Positions 43,720 to 54,868 are shown, counted from the stretch's first letter. The stretch: DNA of 64,000 nucleotides from JBBARC01 sp040400005 (GCA_040400005.1 JBBARC010000012.1:3319-67318), one strand, 5' to 3'. Made by a program: numbers and translations. The notes: generated by a model from the letters alone, not told the origin.

Positions 43720-44268
43720 TTAGCTTGCCGGTGCGCATGTCAGCGTATGGCGGGCGGCGTCGGAGATGGCGGCCATCTCGGGGGTGGCGGCGAGCGCGCG
43801 CAGTAATAGCAGGGCGCGATCGGTGGTGACGCGCACCGGGGTTACGCCATCGGGGGCGGTTGGTGCCTGGGCGCCGGGCGGATCGGCGGTGGTGCTGCTG
43901 ATTTGCAGGTGGATGGGTTTACCGGCCGATGCGCGATCGCTGGTGACGAACACGTTATTGGTATCGCCATCGAAGATTGCCAGCGACAGATAGGTGCTGC
44001 CGGGGCTGACCGATACGTTGATTGGCCCGTGATCGAGGTCGAGCACGCAGGTGGAGTAAAGCAAATCCGGGCTCGGCATCGGCACAAAGCGGTTGGCGGC
44101 GGTAACCGGCGGTGCGTGGGTTGCGGTGTTAACGCCGGCGCGTTTGGCGGCACCATCGAGCACGAACCACATTATTACGCGGGGGGCGGCGAACACCGCC
44201 ATGCCGTGCACGGCGATGGCGACCAGTAGGGTTGCCACCAACGGGCGGCGGATCAGGGTGCCAATCAT
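43720..44268 (-). CDS. DUF1254 domain-containing protein
   Basis: A 182-residue protein with one N-terminal transmembrane or signal segment (PLVATLLVAIAVHGMAVFAA) and a DUF1254-like domain: RFVPMPSPDLLYSTCVLDLD, GSTYLSLAIFDGDTNNVFVT and PVRVTTDRALLLLRALA. In other bacteria DUF1254 and DUF1214 occur in one polypeptide; alphaproteobacteria often have them as two neighbouring short genes, as here. It overlaps the DUF1214 gene by four bases (ATGA). The biochemical role is unknown. Confidence 0.8.
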   Translation of the reverse strand: MIGTLIRRPLVATLLVAIAVHGMAVFAAPRVIMWFVLDGAAKRAGVNTATHAPPVTAANRFVPMPSPDLLYSTCVLDLDHGPINVSVSPGSTYLSLAIFDGDTNNVFVTSDRASAGKPIHLQISSTTADPPGAQAPTAPDGVTPVRVTTDRALLLLRALAATPEMAAISDAARHTLTCAPAS

Positions 44269-44858
44269 GTGCAGGCTCCGCGCTTGATATGGGGCAGGGC
44301 GATGCTGGCGGGGGAGGCTGCTGCATCCGGGTTGGGCTGATACACGCGCGTTACCAGCACCAGGCCGGCGGCATCGGCGGGGTTGAGCCAGTTGCCATCG
44401 TGGTGGGTGCGATCGATTACAATCTGAAAATGGCCGGGCGTATCGTGGGCGATATTGGCGGACGCATACGAATATTTGTTTTGGGGGTTGATGATTAGAT
44501 AATGTTTTTGATCGTAGAGTGTAACACTCCACCAGCGCGAAGGCAGATCGGTGCCATCCAGCGTGTAGGCGCAGGTGGGGATAAGTTTTTTTCCATCGTC
44601 ATCGGCGATGGCAGAAAAATACAAGGTTTCCTGGCGCGATAAGGCAAGGGTTGCGCCCAGCGCCACGGCTGCGCGCAGATACGGCCCGCGGGCGGCACTG
44701 CCGGCATCCAGCGGTGTGGCCCAGGCGCCAACCCGTAAGCTGCCGGCATTGCCGATGCTGCGCACCGAAAACACTGCACTGGCCAGGCCCAAGGCGGTGC
44801 CGATACCTAGGATTGCCAACGCCCGCACAATGCGCGCCTGGCGCGAAAGGTTACTCAT
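44265..44858 (-). CDS. DUF1214 domain-containing protein
   Basis: A 197-residue protein with an N-terminal membrane anchor (ALAILGIGTALGLASAVFSV) and a DUF1214 domain: ETLYFSAIADDDGKKLIPTC, RWWSVTLYDQKHYLIINP, and NWLNPADAAGLVLVTRVYQP near the end. It starts 9 bases after the arylsulfatase stop and overlaps the DUF1254 gene, so the three form an operon. The family may be a periplasmic beta-fold partner of DUF1254; function is not established. Confidence 0.85.
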   Translation of the reverse strand: MSNLSRQARIVRALAILGIGTALGLASAVFSVRSIGNAGSLRVGAWATPLDAGSAARGPYLRAAVALGATLALSRQETLYFSAIADDDGKKLIPTCAYTLDGTDLPSRWWSVTLYDQKHYLIINPQNKYSYASANIAHDTPGHFQIVIDRTHHDGNWLNPADAAGLVLVTRVYQPNPDAAASPASIALPHIKRGACT

Positions 44859-44867
44859 GTGGTGGTG

Positions 44868-47203
<2,336 letters not shown>

Positions 47204-47286
47204 GTCTCCGCCCTGGTCGGCCGCCATCAATGATCCACCGGCAATCGGGCAATGGCCGCTCTTGGGAAACCGCCAATCCAGCCAGC

Positions 47287-47316
47287 GTAGGGCGCATAAG
47301 CGCAGCGTCATGCGCC
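47287..47316 (+). repeat. REP sequence upstream of RAYT
   Basis: GTAG followed by the 7-bp stem GGCGCAT / ATGCGCC around the loop AAGCGCAGCGTC. It is the inverted partner of the REP at 47974-48003 and 84 bases before the RAYT start. Confidence 0.75.
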
Positions 47317-47399
47317 GTCGCAGGTCACCGCATTTGTCATGTTGGGCGCGATCGCATGTGCCCTTTCCTTCCGCTGTTCCTTGCGGCATTATCGTTGCT

Positions 47400-47930
47400 A
47401 TGCCGGACTATCGTCGCAACCAGGTGCCAGGTGGCACGTATTTCTTCACTGCCAATTTGCTCAATCGGGCAAGCGACCTGCTGGTGGCCCGGATCGACGC
47501 CTTGCGCGCGGCGGTAAGCACGGCACGCGCACATGCGCCTTTTCATATCGATTCCTGGGTGGTGTTGCCGGATCACATGCACTGCATCTGGACGCTGCCA
47601 CCGGGCGATGATGATTACGCTGGCCGTTGGCGGGTGTTGAAAAAAGCGTTCACCAAGGCAATTCCGCCGGGCGAGTATCGTTCCTCTGCCCGTTTGCGGC
47701 GGGCTGAACGTGGTATTTGGCAGCGGCGTTTTTGGGAACATACCATCCGAGATGAGCGCGACTATGCGGCGCATATGGATTATGTTCACTTTAATCCGGT
47801 GAAGCACGGGTTTGCGAATTCCGCGGCCGGTTGGCGGTATTCTACCTTTCATCGCAGCGTTGGGTTCGGGCTTTATCCGGCCGATTGGGCCGGTGGCTCG
47901 GCTGAGATCGATGGTGGGGAACGCAGGTGA
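47400..47930 (+). CDS. REP-associated tyrosine transposase (RAYT)
   Basis: A 176-residue Y1 (IS200-like) transposase of the RAYT class. The metal-binding HxH pair is H59/H61 in [11 protein letters not shown] and the catalytic Tyr is Y128 in [14 protein letters not shown]-terminal [17 protein letters not shown] and the [20 protein letters not shown] stretch are typical. It should cut single-stranded REP DNA and is flanked by two inverted REP hairpins. The frame continues upstream to 47148 through the REP; the ATG at 47400 gives the normal length. It appears intact. Confidence 0.88.
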   Translation: MPDYRRNQVPGGTYFFTANLLNRASDLLVARIDALRAAVSTARAHAPFHIDSWVVLPDHMHCIWTLPPGDDDYAGRWRVLKKAFTKAIPPGEYRSSARLRRAERGIWQRRFWEHTIRDERDYAAHMDYVHFNPVKHGFANSAAGWRYSTFHRSVGFGLYPADWAGGSAEIDGGERR

Positions 47931-47973
47931 TCGTGTGGCACGCCGTTAGATTGAGCGGGTGGTGAGTTGCGGT

Positions 47974-48003
47974 GACGGATGACGCTTCGCTTATCCGTCC
48001 TAC
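47974..48003 (-). repeat. REP sequence downstream of RAYT
   Basis: On the minus strand GTAG followed by GACGGAT / ATCCGTC around AAGCGAAGCGTC. Stem bases differ from the REP at 47287-47316 but pairing is kept, and orientation is inverted, as in REP pairs moved by RAYT. Confidence 0.78.
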
Positions 48004-48016
48004 AAGGCTGCCGCGG

Positions 48017-48742
48017 TTAGCGCCCGGCCTGCGTTAAAATGGCACGCATTTTGGCGACGCTCGCCCCCAGCCCCATAAAAATCGATTCCCCAATTATAAA
48101 ATGGCCAATGTTCACCTCCATCACTTCGGGGATCTGCGCAATCTCCACCACGTTCTCAAACGTTAAACCGTGGCCAGCGTGGCATTCCAACCCTAACGCG
48201 CGGGCAAGGGCCGCCGCCGCGCATAAACGCGCAAGCTCGCCCGGCCGGCCATCAGCATACGCACCGGTGTGCAACTCCACCACCGGCGCCCCCAAAGCGG
48301 CGGCGGCGCGTAACTGCACCGGGTCGGGGTCGATGAATAACGATACCCTTATGCCGGCGGCGGTGAGTGCGCTCACCACCGGGTGCAAACTGTGCAGGGT
48401 GCCAGCGGCATCCAAACCGCCTTCGGTGGTAATCTCGGCGCGGCGTTCGGGCACGATGCAGGCGGCGTGTGGCTGGGTTTTTAGCGCAATCGCCAGCATC
48501 TCTGGCGTTGCCGCCATTTCCAAATTCATCGGCGCTGCGATGGCGGCTTTGATGCGCGCCACATCATCATCGCGAATGTGGCGGCGGTCTTCGCGCAAAT
48601 GTAGCGTTATGCTGTCTGCACCATTGGCCAGTGCCAACTGCGCCGCCAGTAGCGGATCGGGGTGTGCGCCGCCGCGGGCATTGCGCACGGTTGCCACGTG
48701 ATCGATGTTTACCCCGAGACGGATCGGCCGCAATGTCATCAT
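48017..48742 (-). CDS. pdxJ: pyridoxine 5'-phosphate synthase
   Basis: A 241-residue TIM-barrel enzyme. Diagnostic are LGVNIDHVATVRNARGG at the N-terminus, LHLREDRRHIRD, CIVPERRAEITTEGGLD and the C-terminal GHGLTFENV and EVNIGHFIIGESIFMGL stretches. It condenses 1-deoxyxylulose-5-phosphate with the PdxA product to give pyridoxine phosphate. Its ATG shares a base with the pdxA stop (TGATG). The pdxA-pdxJ order is a common B6 operon. Confidence 0.94.
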   Translation of the reverse strand: MMTLRPIRLGVNIDHVATVRNARGGAHPDPLLAAQLALANGADSITLHLREDRRHIRDDDVARIKAAIAAPMNLEMAATPEMLAIALKTQPHAACIVPERRAEITTEGGLDAAGTLHSLHPVVSALTAAGIRVSLFIDPDPVQLRAAAALGAPVVELHTGAYADGRPGELARLCAAAALARALGLECHAGHGLTFENVVEIAQIPEVMEVNIGHFIIGESIFMGLGASVAKMRAILTQAGR

Positions 48743-49704
48743 CAAAAACCCCGGTTATGGGCAATGGTATCAGCAAGTTTTAGGGCGGCAATTAAACTGG
48801 CCGGATCAGCCACCCCTTTACCCGCGATATCAAACGCGGTGCCATGATCGGGCGAGGTGCGCACAATCGGCAAGCCCAGTGTTACATTCACGCCGCCGGC
48901 CATATCCAGCGTTTTTAGCGGGATCAGCGCCTGGTCGTGATACATGCAAATGGCGGCATCGTAGGTGGCCCGCATGCTGGCTATAAACAGCGTATCGGGC
49001 GGGTACGGGCCGGTTGCGTTAATGCCGCCGGCGCGCAAAATGGCAATCGCCGGGGCGATGATGTCGGCTTCTTCCTGCCCCATCAGGCCATTTTCGCCAG
49101 CGTGCGGGTTTAGCCCGGCGATCGCCAGGCGCGGATTGAAAATGGCAAAATCGCGGATCAGCGCTTCATGCGTGGTGATGGCGGCGGTAACGATGGCGGC
49201 GGTATTTAACTGCGCCAGGGCATGTCGTAACGACACATGCACAGTCACCGGCACCACGCGCAAATAGGGCGAGGCCAGCATCATCACTTCCTCGCCCGCA
49301 ACCCCCAGCAGATCGGCGATATAGCCGGTGTGGCCGCTATGGGCGATGCCGCAGGCGGTGAGTGTGTTTTTGGTGATCGGGTTGGTCACCATGCCGCGCA
49401 CCTGGCCGTGCTGGGCCAAGTGGGTGGCCACCCGAATACTCTCGGTAATGCTGGGCGCATTGGCCGCATCCGGCCTGCCGGCGATGGCGGGCGTGCCGAG
49501 GCGGATTGGCAGCACTGGCAGGGCATGGGCAAAGCCTGCACAATTTGCGTGATCCACCACGTGGATCGGCCCGTACGCCGCCAGCAGATCGGGGTCGGCC
49601 AGGGCCACGAAATTTGGGCCGCTGTCGCGCAAGGCGTACCAGGCACCAAAGGTAATTTCGGGGGCAATCCCGGCGGGGTCGCCCATAGTGAGTGCGAGGG
49701 TCAT
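48742..49704 (-). CDS. pdxA: 4-hydroxythreonine-4-phosphate dehydrogenase
   Basis: A 320-residue PdxA. Family residues are in MGDPAGIAPEITFGAW, THLAQHGQVRGMVTNPITK, GHTGYIADLL, HVSLRHALAQL (metal His), MYHDQALIPLKTL (metal His) and RTSPDHGTAFDIAGKG. It oxidises 4-phosphohydroxythreonine in vitamin B6 synthesis. The start at 49704 (MTLALTMGDPAGI) is clear; 30 upstream codons are not family-like. Forms an operon with pdxJ. Confidence 0.94.
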   Translation of the reverse strand: MTLALTMGDPAGIAPEITFGAWYALRDSGPNFVALADPDLLAAYGPIHVVDHANCAGFAHALPVLPIRLGTPAIAGRPDAANAPSITESIRVATHLAQHGQVRGMVTNPITKNTLTACGIAHSGHTGYIADLLGVAGEEVMMLASPYLRVVPVTVHVSLRHALAQLNTAAIVTAAITTHEALIRDFAIFNPRLAIAGLNPHAGENGLMGQEEADIIAPAIAILRAGGINATGPYPPDTLFIASMRATYDAAICMYHDQALIPLKTLDMAGGVNVTLGLPIVRTSPDHGTAFDIAGKGVADPASLIAALKLADTIAHNRGF

Positions 49705-49806
49705 GGCGCATATTGAGCCAATTTCGCGCGGCCGGAAGGCGCGCTTATGCAGATGTGGTATCGCGGCGCTGCGCGCGGGGGGTACGGGTGCCAAGTTTGG
49801 GAAAAC

Positions 49807-49833
49807 CCGCGGGCAGGTTCGTACTGCCCGTGG
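49807..49833 (-). terminator. possible terminator after the decarboxylase gene
   Basis: On the minus strand CCACGGGCAG-TACGAAC-CTGCCCGCGG forms a 10-bp stem with one G-T pair, followed by GTTTTCCC. It lies about 100 bases after the decarboxylase stop and 100 before pdxA. The T tract is short. Confidence 0.4.
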
Positions 49834-49932
49834 TGTATTTTACCAACGGCGACTAACGGCCGGCGGGAGCACCGAAATACGACGGCCACACCGGACCGTG
49901 CCTATGCCAGGAAAGCCTAACCAACGCCCTGC

Positions 49933-51063
49933 CTAAAGGTAATATTCCTCCAGCGGCTTGAACCCATTAAAACTTTGCGCCGCATACGTGGTCACATAAG
50001 CCCCGGCATTATGCAGCACCACGCGGTCGCCATCACGCAGCCGCATCGGCAGGCGGTAATCCAATTTATCATACAGCGTATCGCCCGAATCGCAGGTCGG
50101 GCCTGCAATAATCACCGGGCCATCGTCGGTGCCGTCATGCGGGGTGGTGATGCGATAGCGGATAACATTGGATTCCGCCTCGATCAGCCCGCCGAATTTG
50201 CCGATATCCAAATACACCCAGCGCAGCGGGTCGGCTGGGTCGCGCTGGCTCACCAGCACCACTTCCGATACCACAACGCCAGCATTACCCGACAGATAGC
50301 GCCCTGGCTCGACCAGCAATTGCGGCTGGCTATCACCAAAATGATAGGTCAATGCACGCGCAATGCGGGCGGCGAACACTTCAATCGCCGGTGTGCGATC
50401 AAGGTATTCGGTGGGGAAGCCGCCACCGACATTGATCATGCCGAGCTTTATGCCATCGGCTTCCAGCTCATCAAACAGCATCGCCACCTGGCCAATCGCC
50501 ACTTCGTGCGCCCAGGTGCGGGTTTGCTGGCTGCCGGCGTGAAACGACAGCCCCCACGGCACCACGCCCAAATCTACCGCCCGGCGCAGCAAATCGCCGG
50601 CAACCTCGGTGCTGACACCAAACTTGCGGCTGAGCGGATACACCGCCCCTTCGGAACTGACAGCCAAGCGGCAGAACACCCGCGCACCGGGGGCGTGCAG
50701 GGCAATTTTTTCCAGCTCGGCCAGGCAATCGAACACGTATAAATCAATGCCGGCGGCGCGGGCGGCGGCAATGGCGGTGGCTTTTTTTACCGTATTGCCA
50801 AACGATAATTTGGCAGGTTCCGCGCCGGCGGCCAGGCACATGTTGATTTCTTCGATACTGGCGCAGTCAAAACCGCAGCCCAAAGCCACCAAACGGTGCA
50901 AAATTTCCGGCGCCGGGTTGGCTTTTAGGGCGTAAAATATCTGCGCCGAGGGCATGGCGTTGCGCATGGCGGTAAAATTTTGTTCAACAACATCAACGTC
51001 TAGCACTAGGCAGGGGGTGGCCGGCGTGTGGGCCTGCAGAAATTTGGCGATTTTGGGGGTCAT
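49933..51063 (-). CDS. PLP-dependent ornithine/lysine decarboxylase (alanine racemase fold)
   Basis: A 376-residue fold type III decarboxylase. The PLP Lys is in FYALKANPAPEIL; the phosphate-binding GGGFP stretch is INVGGGFPTEYL; EPGRYLSGNAG and the active-site Cys loop GPTCDSGDTLYDKLDYRLP follow. It matches eukaryotic-type ornithine decarboxylases (or lysine/ornithine decarboxylase) that make putrescine or cadaverine. The start at 51063 has AGG upstream; 51072 is possible. The 364-base gap on its upstream side holds a repeat element. Confidence 0.88.
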   Translation of the reverse strand: MTPKIAKFLQAHTPATPCLVLDVDVVEQNFTAMRNAMPSAQIFYALKANPAPEILHRLVALGCGFDCASIEEINMCLAAGAEPAKLSFGNTVKKATAIAAARAAGIDLYVFDCLAELEKIALHAPGARVFCRLAVSSEGAVYPLSRKFGVSTEVAGDLLRRAVDLGVVPWGLSFHAGSQQTRTWAHEVAIGQVAMLFDELEADGIKLGMINVGGGFPTEYLDRTPAIEVFAARIARALTYHFGDSQPQLLVEPGRYLSGNAGVVVSEVVLVSQRDPADPLRWVYLDIGKFGGLIEAESNVIRYRITTPHDGTDDGPVIIAGPTCDSGDTLYDKLDYRLPMRLRDGDRVVLHNAGAYVTTYAAQSFNGFKPLEEYYL

Positions 51064-51202
51064 CAGGGGCACCTAAAACAGGTACGGCGCCGGGCGCGTG
51101 ACTGGCGGGCAGGCCGTGGCACCAGGGGCGAAACCGCCCCGGCATTGCCCCCCGATACCGGGCTTAAACCCTTGCGCGCAACCCCTGGTGTTGGTTTTGT
51201 GG

Positions 51203-51389
51203 TGGCGGAACGGATGAAAATAAGACTCTTCTTTTTCTGAAGAAAAAGAAGCAAAAAGACTTTTGTAATGCGGGAACAGGGGCAACCCTGCCACCGCGCC
51301 CTGCGAACCAGCATCAAAAAAGTCTTTTTCGTTTCTTTTTTCGGAAGTCAAAAAGAAAATTCTTACTTTTTACATTCACCCGATTGCCG
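51203..51389. repeat. TIR-hairpin element, copy 8, between divergent genes
   Basis: Left arm CGGATGAAAATAAGACTC, hairpin CTTCTTTTTC-TGAA-GAAAAAGAAG, AAAAAGACTTTTGTAATGCG; GC-rich core; right arm with the GGAAGTC-type loop ending TTCTTACTTTTTACATTC then ACCCGATTGCCG. It is bracketed by the 13-bp direct repeat GTTGGTTTTGTGG at 51190-51202 and 51390-51402. It occupies most of the 364-base gap between the decarboxylase and yihY genes (51064-51427). The rest of that gap has only short GC-rich sequence and a run of ten G with no gene. Confidence 0.88.
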
Positions 51390-51427
51390 GTTGGTTTTGT
51401 GGGGGGGGGGAACGGGCAGGGTAGCGC

Positions 51428-52348
51428 ATGGCGCAGGCAGAGTACGGGGAAATTGCAGGGCGCTGGATTGCCTGGGCGCGCGCTTTCGCCACTTGGCGAG
51501 TGCTGCGGCGCACCGCCTTTGCCGTGGCCGATGAGCAGATTAACCTAGTCGCTGCCGGCTGCGCCTACTTTGCAACGGTGGCCCTGTTTCCCGCCATTTC
51601 CACGCTGATTGCGGTGTATGGCCTGCTGTTTGATCCGCGCACGGTAGAACCGCAATTGCAGATGCTCAAAGGCCTAGTTGCCCCCAGCGCCTATCATTTG
51701 ATCGCCGATTCGGTGCGCCTGCTGGTCACCAAGCCGCACGGCACGTTAACGTTTGGTTTGGCGGTTAGCACCATTATTACCCTGTGGTCGGCAGGCGCCG
51801 CCACCAGATCTATCTTGGGCGCGTTAAACCTTGCCTATAATATTCGCGAAACACGCGGGTTTTTGCGCTTTCAGGCCACCGCCATGGCGCTGACCGTGGG
51901 GGTAATTGTGGCGGCGGCCCTGGTGCTGGCGGCATTGGTGCTGGCGCCGGCGGTGATGTCGTTCATCGGCGCCCCCCTGCATGCCCGCCATAATGTGCGG
52001 TTTTTCAGCCAGATCGGGCTGTTTTTATTCGTGCTGGCAAGTTTTGTCGTGCTGTATCGCTACGGCCCCAGCCACCCGCCGGCGCGCGCCCTGTTTGTGC
52101 TGCCCGGCGCTGTGGCGGCCACGCTGCTGTGGCTCGGCGCGTCCACCCTGTTTTCCTATTACGTAGCGCATTTGGCCAGTTTTGATGCGACCTACGGGCC
52201 GTTAGGGGCGCTGGTGGGTATTTTGCTGGGGTTTTATGTCAGCGCCTTCGTGCTGCTGGCGGGGGCCGCGTTTAACGCCGCGATCGAGGATGAAATGGTG
52301 GATTTTCCCAAGCGCAGCACTTCGCCTGGGCAAGCGGCCGCGCTATAG
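51428..52348 (+). CDS. YihY/BrkB family inner-membrane protein
   Basis: A 306-residue protein with about six transmembrane helices. Family stretches are NLVAAGCAYFATVALFPAIS near the start, LWSAGAATRSILGALNLAYN in the middle and TYGPLGALVGILLGFYVSAF near the end. The family was once called ribonuclease BN but that activity belongs to another protein; BrkB relates to serum resistance in Bordetella, and the general function is unknown. It is followed 8 bases later by a small gene. Confidence 0.88.
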   Translation: MAQAEYGEIAGRWIAWARAFATWRVLRRTAFAVADEQINLVAAGCAYFATVALFPAISTLIAVYGLLFDPRTVEPQLQMLKGLVAPSAYHLIADSVRLLVTKPHGTLTFGLAVSTIITLWSAGAATRSILGALNLAYNIRETRGFLRFQATAMALTVGVIVAAALVLAALVLAPAVMSFIGAPLHARHNVRFFSQIGLFLFVLASFVVLYRYGPSHPPARALFVLPGAVAATLLWLGASTLFSYYVAHLASFDATYGPLGALVGILLGFYVSAFVLLAGAAFNAAIEDEMVDFPKRSTSPGQAAAL

Positions 52349-52356
52349 CGGCGGGC

Positions 52357-52593
52357 ATGAGCGTGAAACCTGTGCCCCCCAAAGCCCCTGCCACTGCCGC
52401 GTCCCTCACCGAAGGCCAGCGCGCGTATGAAACCAAGCGCGCCGCCAAAGCCGGCATGTCGCTGGATAAATGGCTCGCCAGCAAACAAAAGCAGGCCGAT
52501 GCGGCGGCAAGGCAGGCGGCAGAAGCGAAAAAACCGCCCGCCCCCAAAGGTTTGATTTCGCGGCTGCTCGATCGCGCCCACAAGCCGCTGTAG
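52357..52593 (+). CDS. small basic hypothetical protein
   Basis: A 78-residue Ala/Lys-rich protein (SLTEGQRAYETKRAAKAGMS, then LDKWLASKQKQADAAARQAA and PKGLISRLLDRAHKPL). The central part looks helical and may form a coiled coil; it has no signal peptide or membrane segment. It lies between yihY and the DUF429 gene with 8 and 11 base gaps, consistent with co-transcription. No family was recognised. It could be a DNA- or RNA-associated protein by charge, but this is a guess. Confidence 0.6.
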   Translation: MSVKPVPPKAPATAASLTEGQRAYETKRAAKAGMSLDKWLASKQKQADAAARQAAEAKKPPAPKGLISRLLDRAHKPL

Positions 52594-52604
52594 CGCACCC
52601 CGCC

Positions 52605-53594
52605 ATGGCGCTGCTGGCGGTGCATGCGGATTGGAGCGTCGATCCCGCCAAACGCTGGATGACAGTGGCGCACGGGACCGGGCAAAAATTTGTGCTGGCA
52701 GCACCGGTGCCGGTGGGCGACCCCGCCACTTTATTCGCCCGCCTGCTGGCCTTGGCCGAAAACGCAGCCGTGGCCTTTGGCATTGATGCACCATTGGGGG
52801 TGCCACGGGCCTGGGCGGCGTGCCGGCCAGAAGCCGATTTTTGTGCGTTTCTGGCAGGGCTTGCGCCCAACGATCCGTTTTTTCAGGTGGCCGCAACGCT
52901 GGGCGAGATCACCCAAGCCCGGCCGTTTTACCCGGCCCGCGGTGTGCGCGGCATGCGCCAGGCCGAACATGCGGCGGCCTTGGGGTTTGCCGATAGTTTT
53001 GGCTTACGCCGTGCCTGCGACCGCGCAACCGATCTGCGCCCAGCGGGGGCGCCGCTGTTCTGGACATTAGGCGCCAACCAAACCGGCAAAGCCGCCCTAT
53101 CGCTGTGGCGTGACATGCTGATCGGCCCGCGGCCAGGTAGTCCACTATACAAAATATGGCCATTTGCCGGCGATTTTTTGCATATTTTGGCACCCGGCAC
53201 GGTAACCGTGGCGGAAACTTATCCGGCTGAGTGCATGCGCGCCCTTGGCATTTCCACCGCGGGCAGCAAACGCCGCCAGGCCGATCGCGCCGCCGCCGCC
53301 CCAAGCATAAAGGCTGCCATGGCACGGCTAGATGCGCACGCGGATGCCAGTTTAACCGCCGCTATCACGGCCGGTTTTGGCGCCGATGCGGCTGGCGAGG
53401 ATAGGTTTGATAGCGTGCTCGGGGTGTTGGGCGTGGTCGCGGTGTTGCGCGGCGTGCTGCCCGACCGGCCACCGCATTTACCGATCGACCCCTGGGTTAC
53501 GCGCTGGGAAGGCTGGGTGCTGGGTCAGCGCGCACTGCCCCGCGTGGCGCCGCAAGATCAGCCGCCGGGGTCGCCACCAGCACCGCCGCTTTGA
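52605..53594 (+). CDS. DUF429 domain protein (predicted RNase H-fold nuclease)
   Basis: A 329-residue DUF429 protein. Acidic residues expected from the RNase H-like fold appear in AVHADWSVDPAKRWMTVA near the N-terminus and FGIDAPLGVPRAW near residues 58-70. VAETYPAECMRALG and EDRFDSVLGVLGVVAVLRG follow in the C-terminal half. The biochemical activity of the family is not firmly known. The frame extends upstream to 52470 in the previous gene, but MALLAVHADWS at 52605 is the start. Its last 98 bases overlap the 3' end of the convergent diguanylate cyclase gene. Confidence 0.78.
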   Translation: MALLAVHADWSVDPAKRWMTVAHGTGQKFVLAAPVPVGDPATLFARLLALAENAAVAFGIDAPLGVPRAWAACRPEADFCAFLAGLAPNDPFFQVAATLGEITQARPFYPARGVRGMRQAEHAAALGFADSFGLRRACDRATDLRPAGAPLFWTLGANQTGKAALSLWRDMLIGPRPGSPLYKIWPFAGDFLHILAPGTVTVAETYPAECMRALGISTAGSKRRQADRAAAAPSIKAAMARLDAHADASLTAAITAGFGADAAGEDRFDSVLGVLGVVAVLRGVLPDRPPHLPIDPWVTRWEGWVLGQRALPRVAPQDQPPGSPPAPPL

Positions 53595-54783
53595 TATGGT
53601 TGCGGCCAATATCTTTAGCTTCATACAAAAGCCGGTCGGCCAGGGCGAACAGATCATTATGGGTAAGGCCGCCCTGGGGCAGGCCCGTTGCGATGCCGAT
53701 GCTGACCGTCAGATACGGCCCCAGCGGTGACGATGGATGGGCAATGGCGGCGGTTTGCAAGGTGGCGACCAGCCGATCGGCCATGGCGCGCCCGCCAGCC
53801 GCATCGGTGCCGGGCAGCAAACAGGCAAACTCCTCACCGCCAATGCGCGCCAAAACATCGCCTGGGCGGCTGAGGCAGGGCAGCAGGGTTTGCGCCAGAT
53901 CACGTAAACAATGATCGCCGGCAACATGGCCGAGCGCATCGTTAAAGCGTTTGAAAAAATCGATATCGAGCAAAATCAGGCAAACCGGCAGTTGGTTGCG
54001 CCCGCCGCGCGCCCATTCATCGGCCAGGCGCGTTTCGAATTGGCGCCGGTTGGCAATGCCCGTTAGCGGATCGTGCAGCGCCATGTGTTGCAGGGTTTGG
54101 CGTTGCGCGTAGCCCTGGCGCAGCTGCCGGCGCAGGTTTTGCGTGCTGCCGATGCAGGCGGCGTTGGTCAGCGCGGTCCAAACAATCAGGCTGGGCAGGC
54201 CCGCCGGTATGGCGTGCGGGGTTTGCATGCTGGCAGCGATGGTCAGCGCTGATAGGCTAAGCATCAGCGCCAGATGCCACCAAAAACGCAACGGCAGGCC
54301 AGCCCACAGCAAAATAATCGGGCCCAGCACCACCTCGTTCCCCACCGGAAATAGCGGGTCGGGGTGGCTAATCAGCCAGATGCGCGTGCCACCCCAGATC
54401 AGCCCGACGACTAAAGCCAGGCGTTCGATTTTGGCCGGGGTCAGCGTGCCGGCATATAAAAGTGTTAATGTTATGCCGACGGTGATCAGCAGTGCCAGGC
54501 GAAACAGCAGCAGGCCGGTGAGCGGCGTGCCGGTCCACAGTGGCGAGACCAGATCGACCAGCCCATTGCCGGCGATCAGGGCCAGGGTGATCAGGCTGAG
54601 AACGGCCAGGCGGCGGCGGTTTTCAAACCGCATGGCGTGCATAAAACTGGCTTCCAGGGCGGTATCGGCAAAGCGGCCGCTTAGCCTGGCGATGCGCACA
54701 GCGCTGCGGGCGGCACGATTTGCATCGTTTCGCGCGGTATTTTGCGCCTGGGGCGCAAGCTCGGTTGGGCTGGGCCGTGTCAT
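53497..54783 (-). CDS. membrane-bound diguanylate cyclase (GGDEF)
   Basis: A 428-residue protein with five or six N-terminal transmembrane helices (about 55-215) and a C-terminal GGDEF domain (about 240-395). The active site is GGEEF in DVLARIGGEEFACLL, preceded by HDPLTGIANRRQFE. An RxxD inhibitory site (RPGD) sits five residues before GGEEF, so product inhibition is likely. It makes cyclic di-GMP from two GTP. The start is ATG at 54783; a TTG at 54798 is in frame. The 30-residue tail after the domain is antisense to the DUF429 gene. Confidence 0.9.
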   Translation of the reverse strand: MTRPSPTELAPQAQNTARNDANRAARSAVRIARLSGRFADTALEASFMHAMRFENRRRLAVLSLITLALIAGNGLVDLVSPLWTGTPLTGLLLFRLALLITVGITLTLLYAGTLTPAKIERLALVVGLIWGGTRIWLISHPDPLFPVGNEVVLGPIILLWAGLPLRFWWHLALMLSLSALTIAASMQTPHAIPAGLPSLIVWTALTNAACIGSTQNLRRQLRQGYAQRQTLQHMALHDPLTGIANRRQFETRLADEWARGGRNQLPVCLILLDIDFFKRFNDALGHVAGDHCLRDLAQTLLPCLSRPGDVLARIGGEEFACLLPGTDAAGGRAMADRLVATLQTAAIAHPSSPLGPYLTVSIGIATGLPQGGLTHNDLFALADRLLYEAKDIGRNHIKAAVLVATPAADLAAPRGAVRADPAPSLPSA

Positions 54784-54868
54784 GTTGATGATGAACAATG
54801 CCGTGTGCGTGGCGTCAACGGAAGGGCAAACTAAACGGCTCGCGGCGCTTTAAAGGCTGGGCCCGCCA

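Noticed and set aside
51073..51351. Small frames giving KKVFLLLF or TSEKRNEKDFFDA type peptides
   Set aside because: The same peptides appear wherever the TIR-hairpin element occurs; they are translations of the repeat and not genes.
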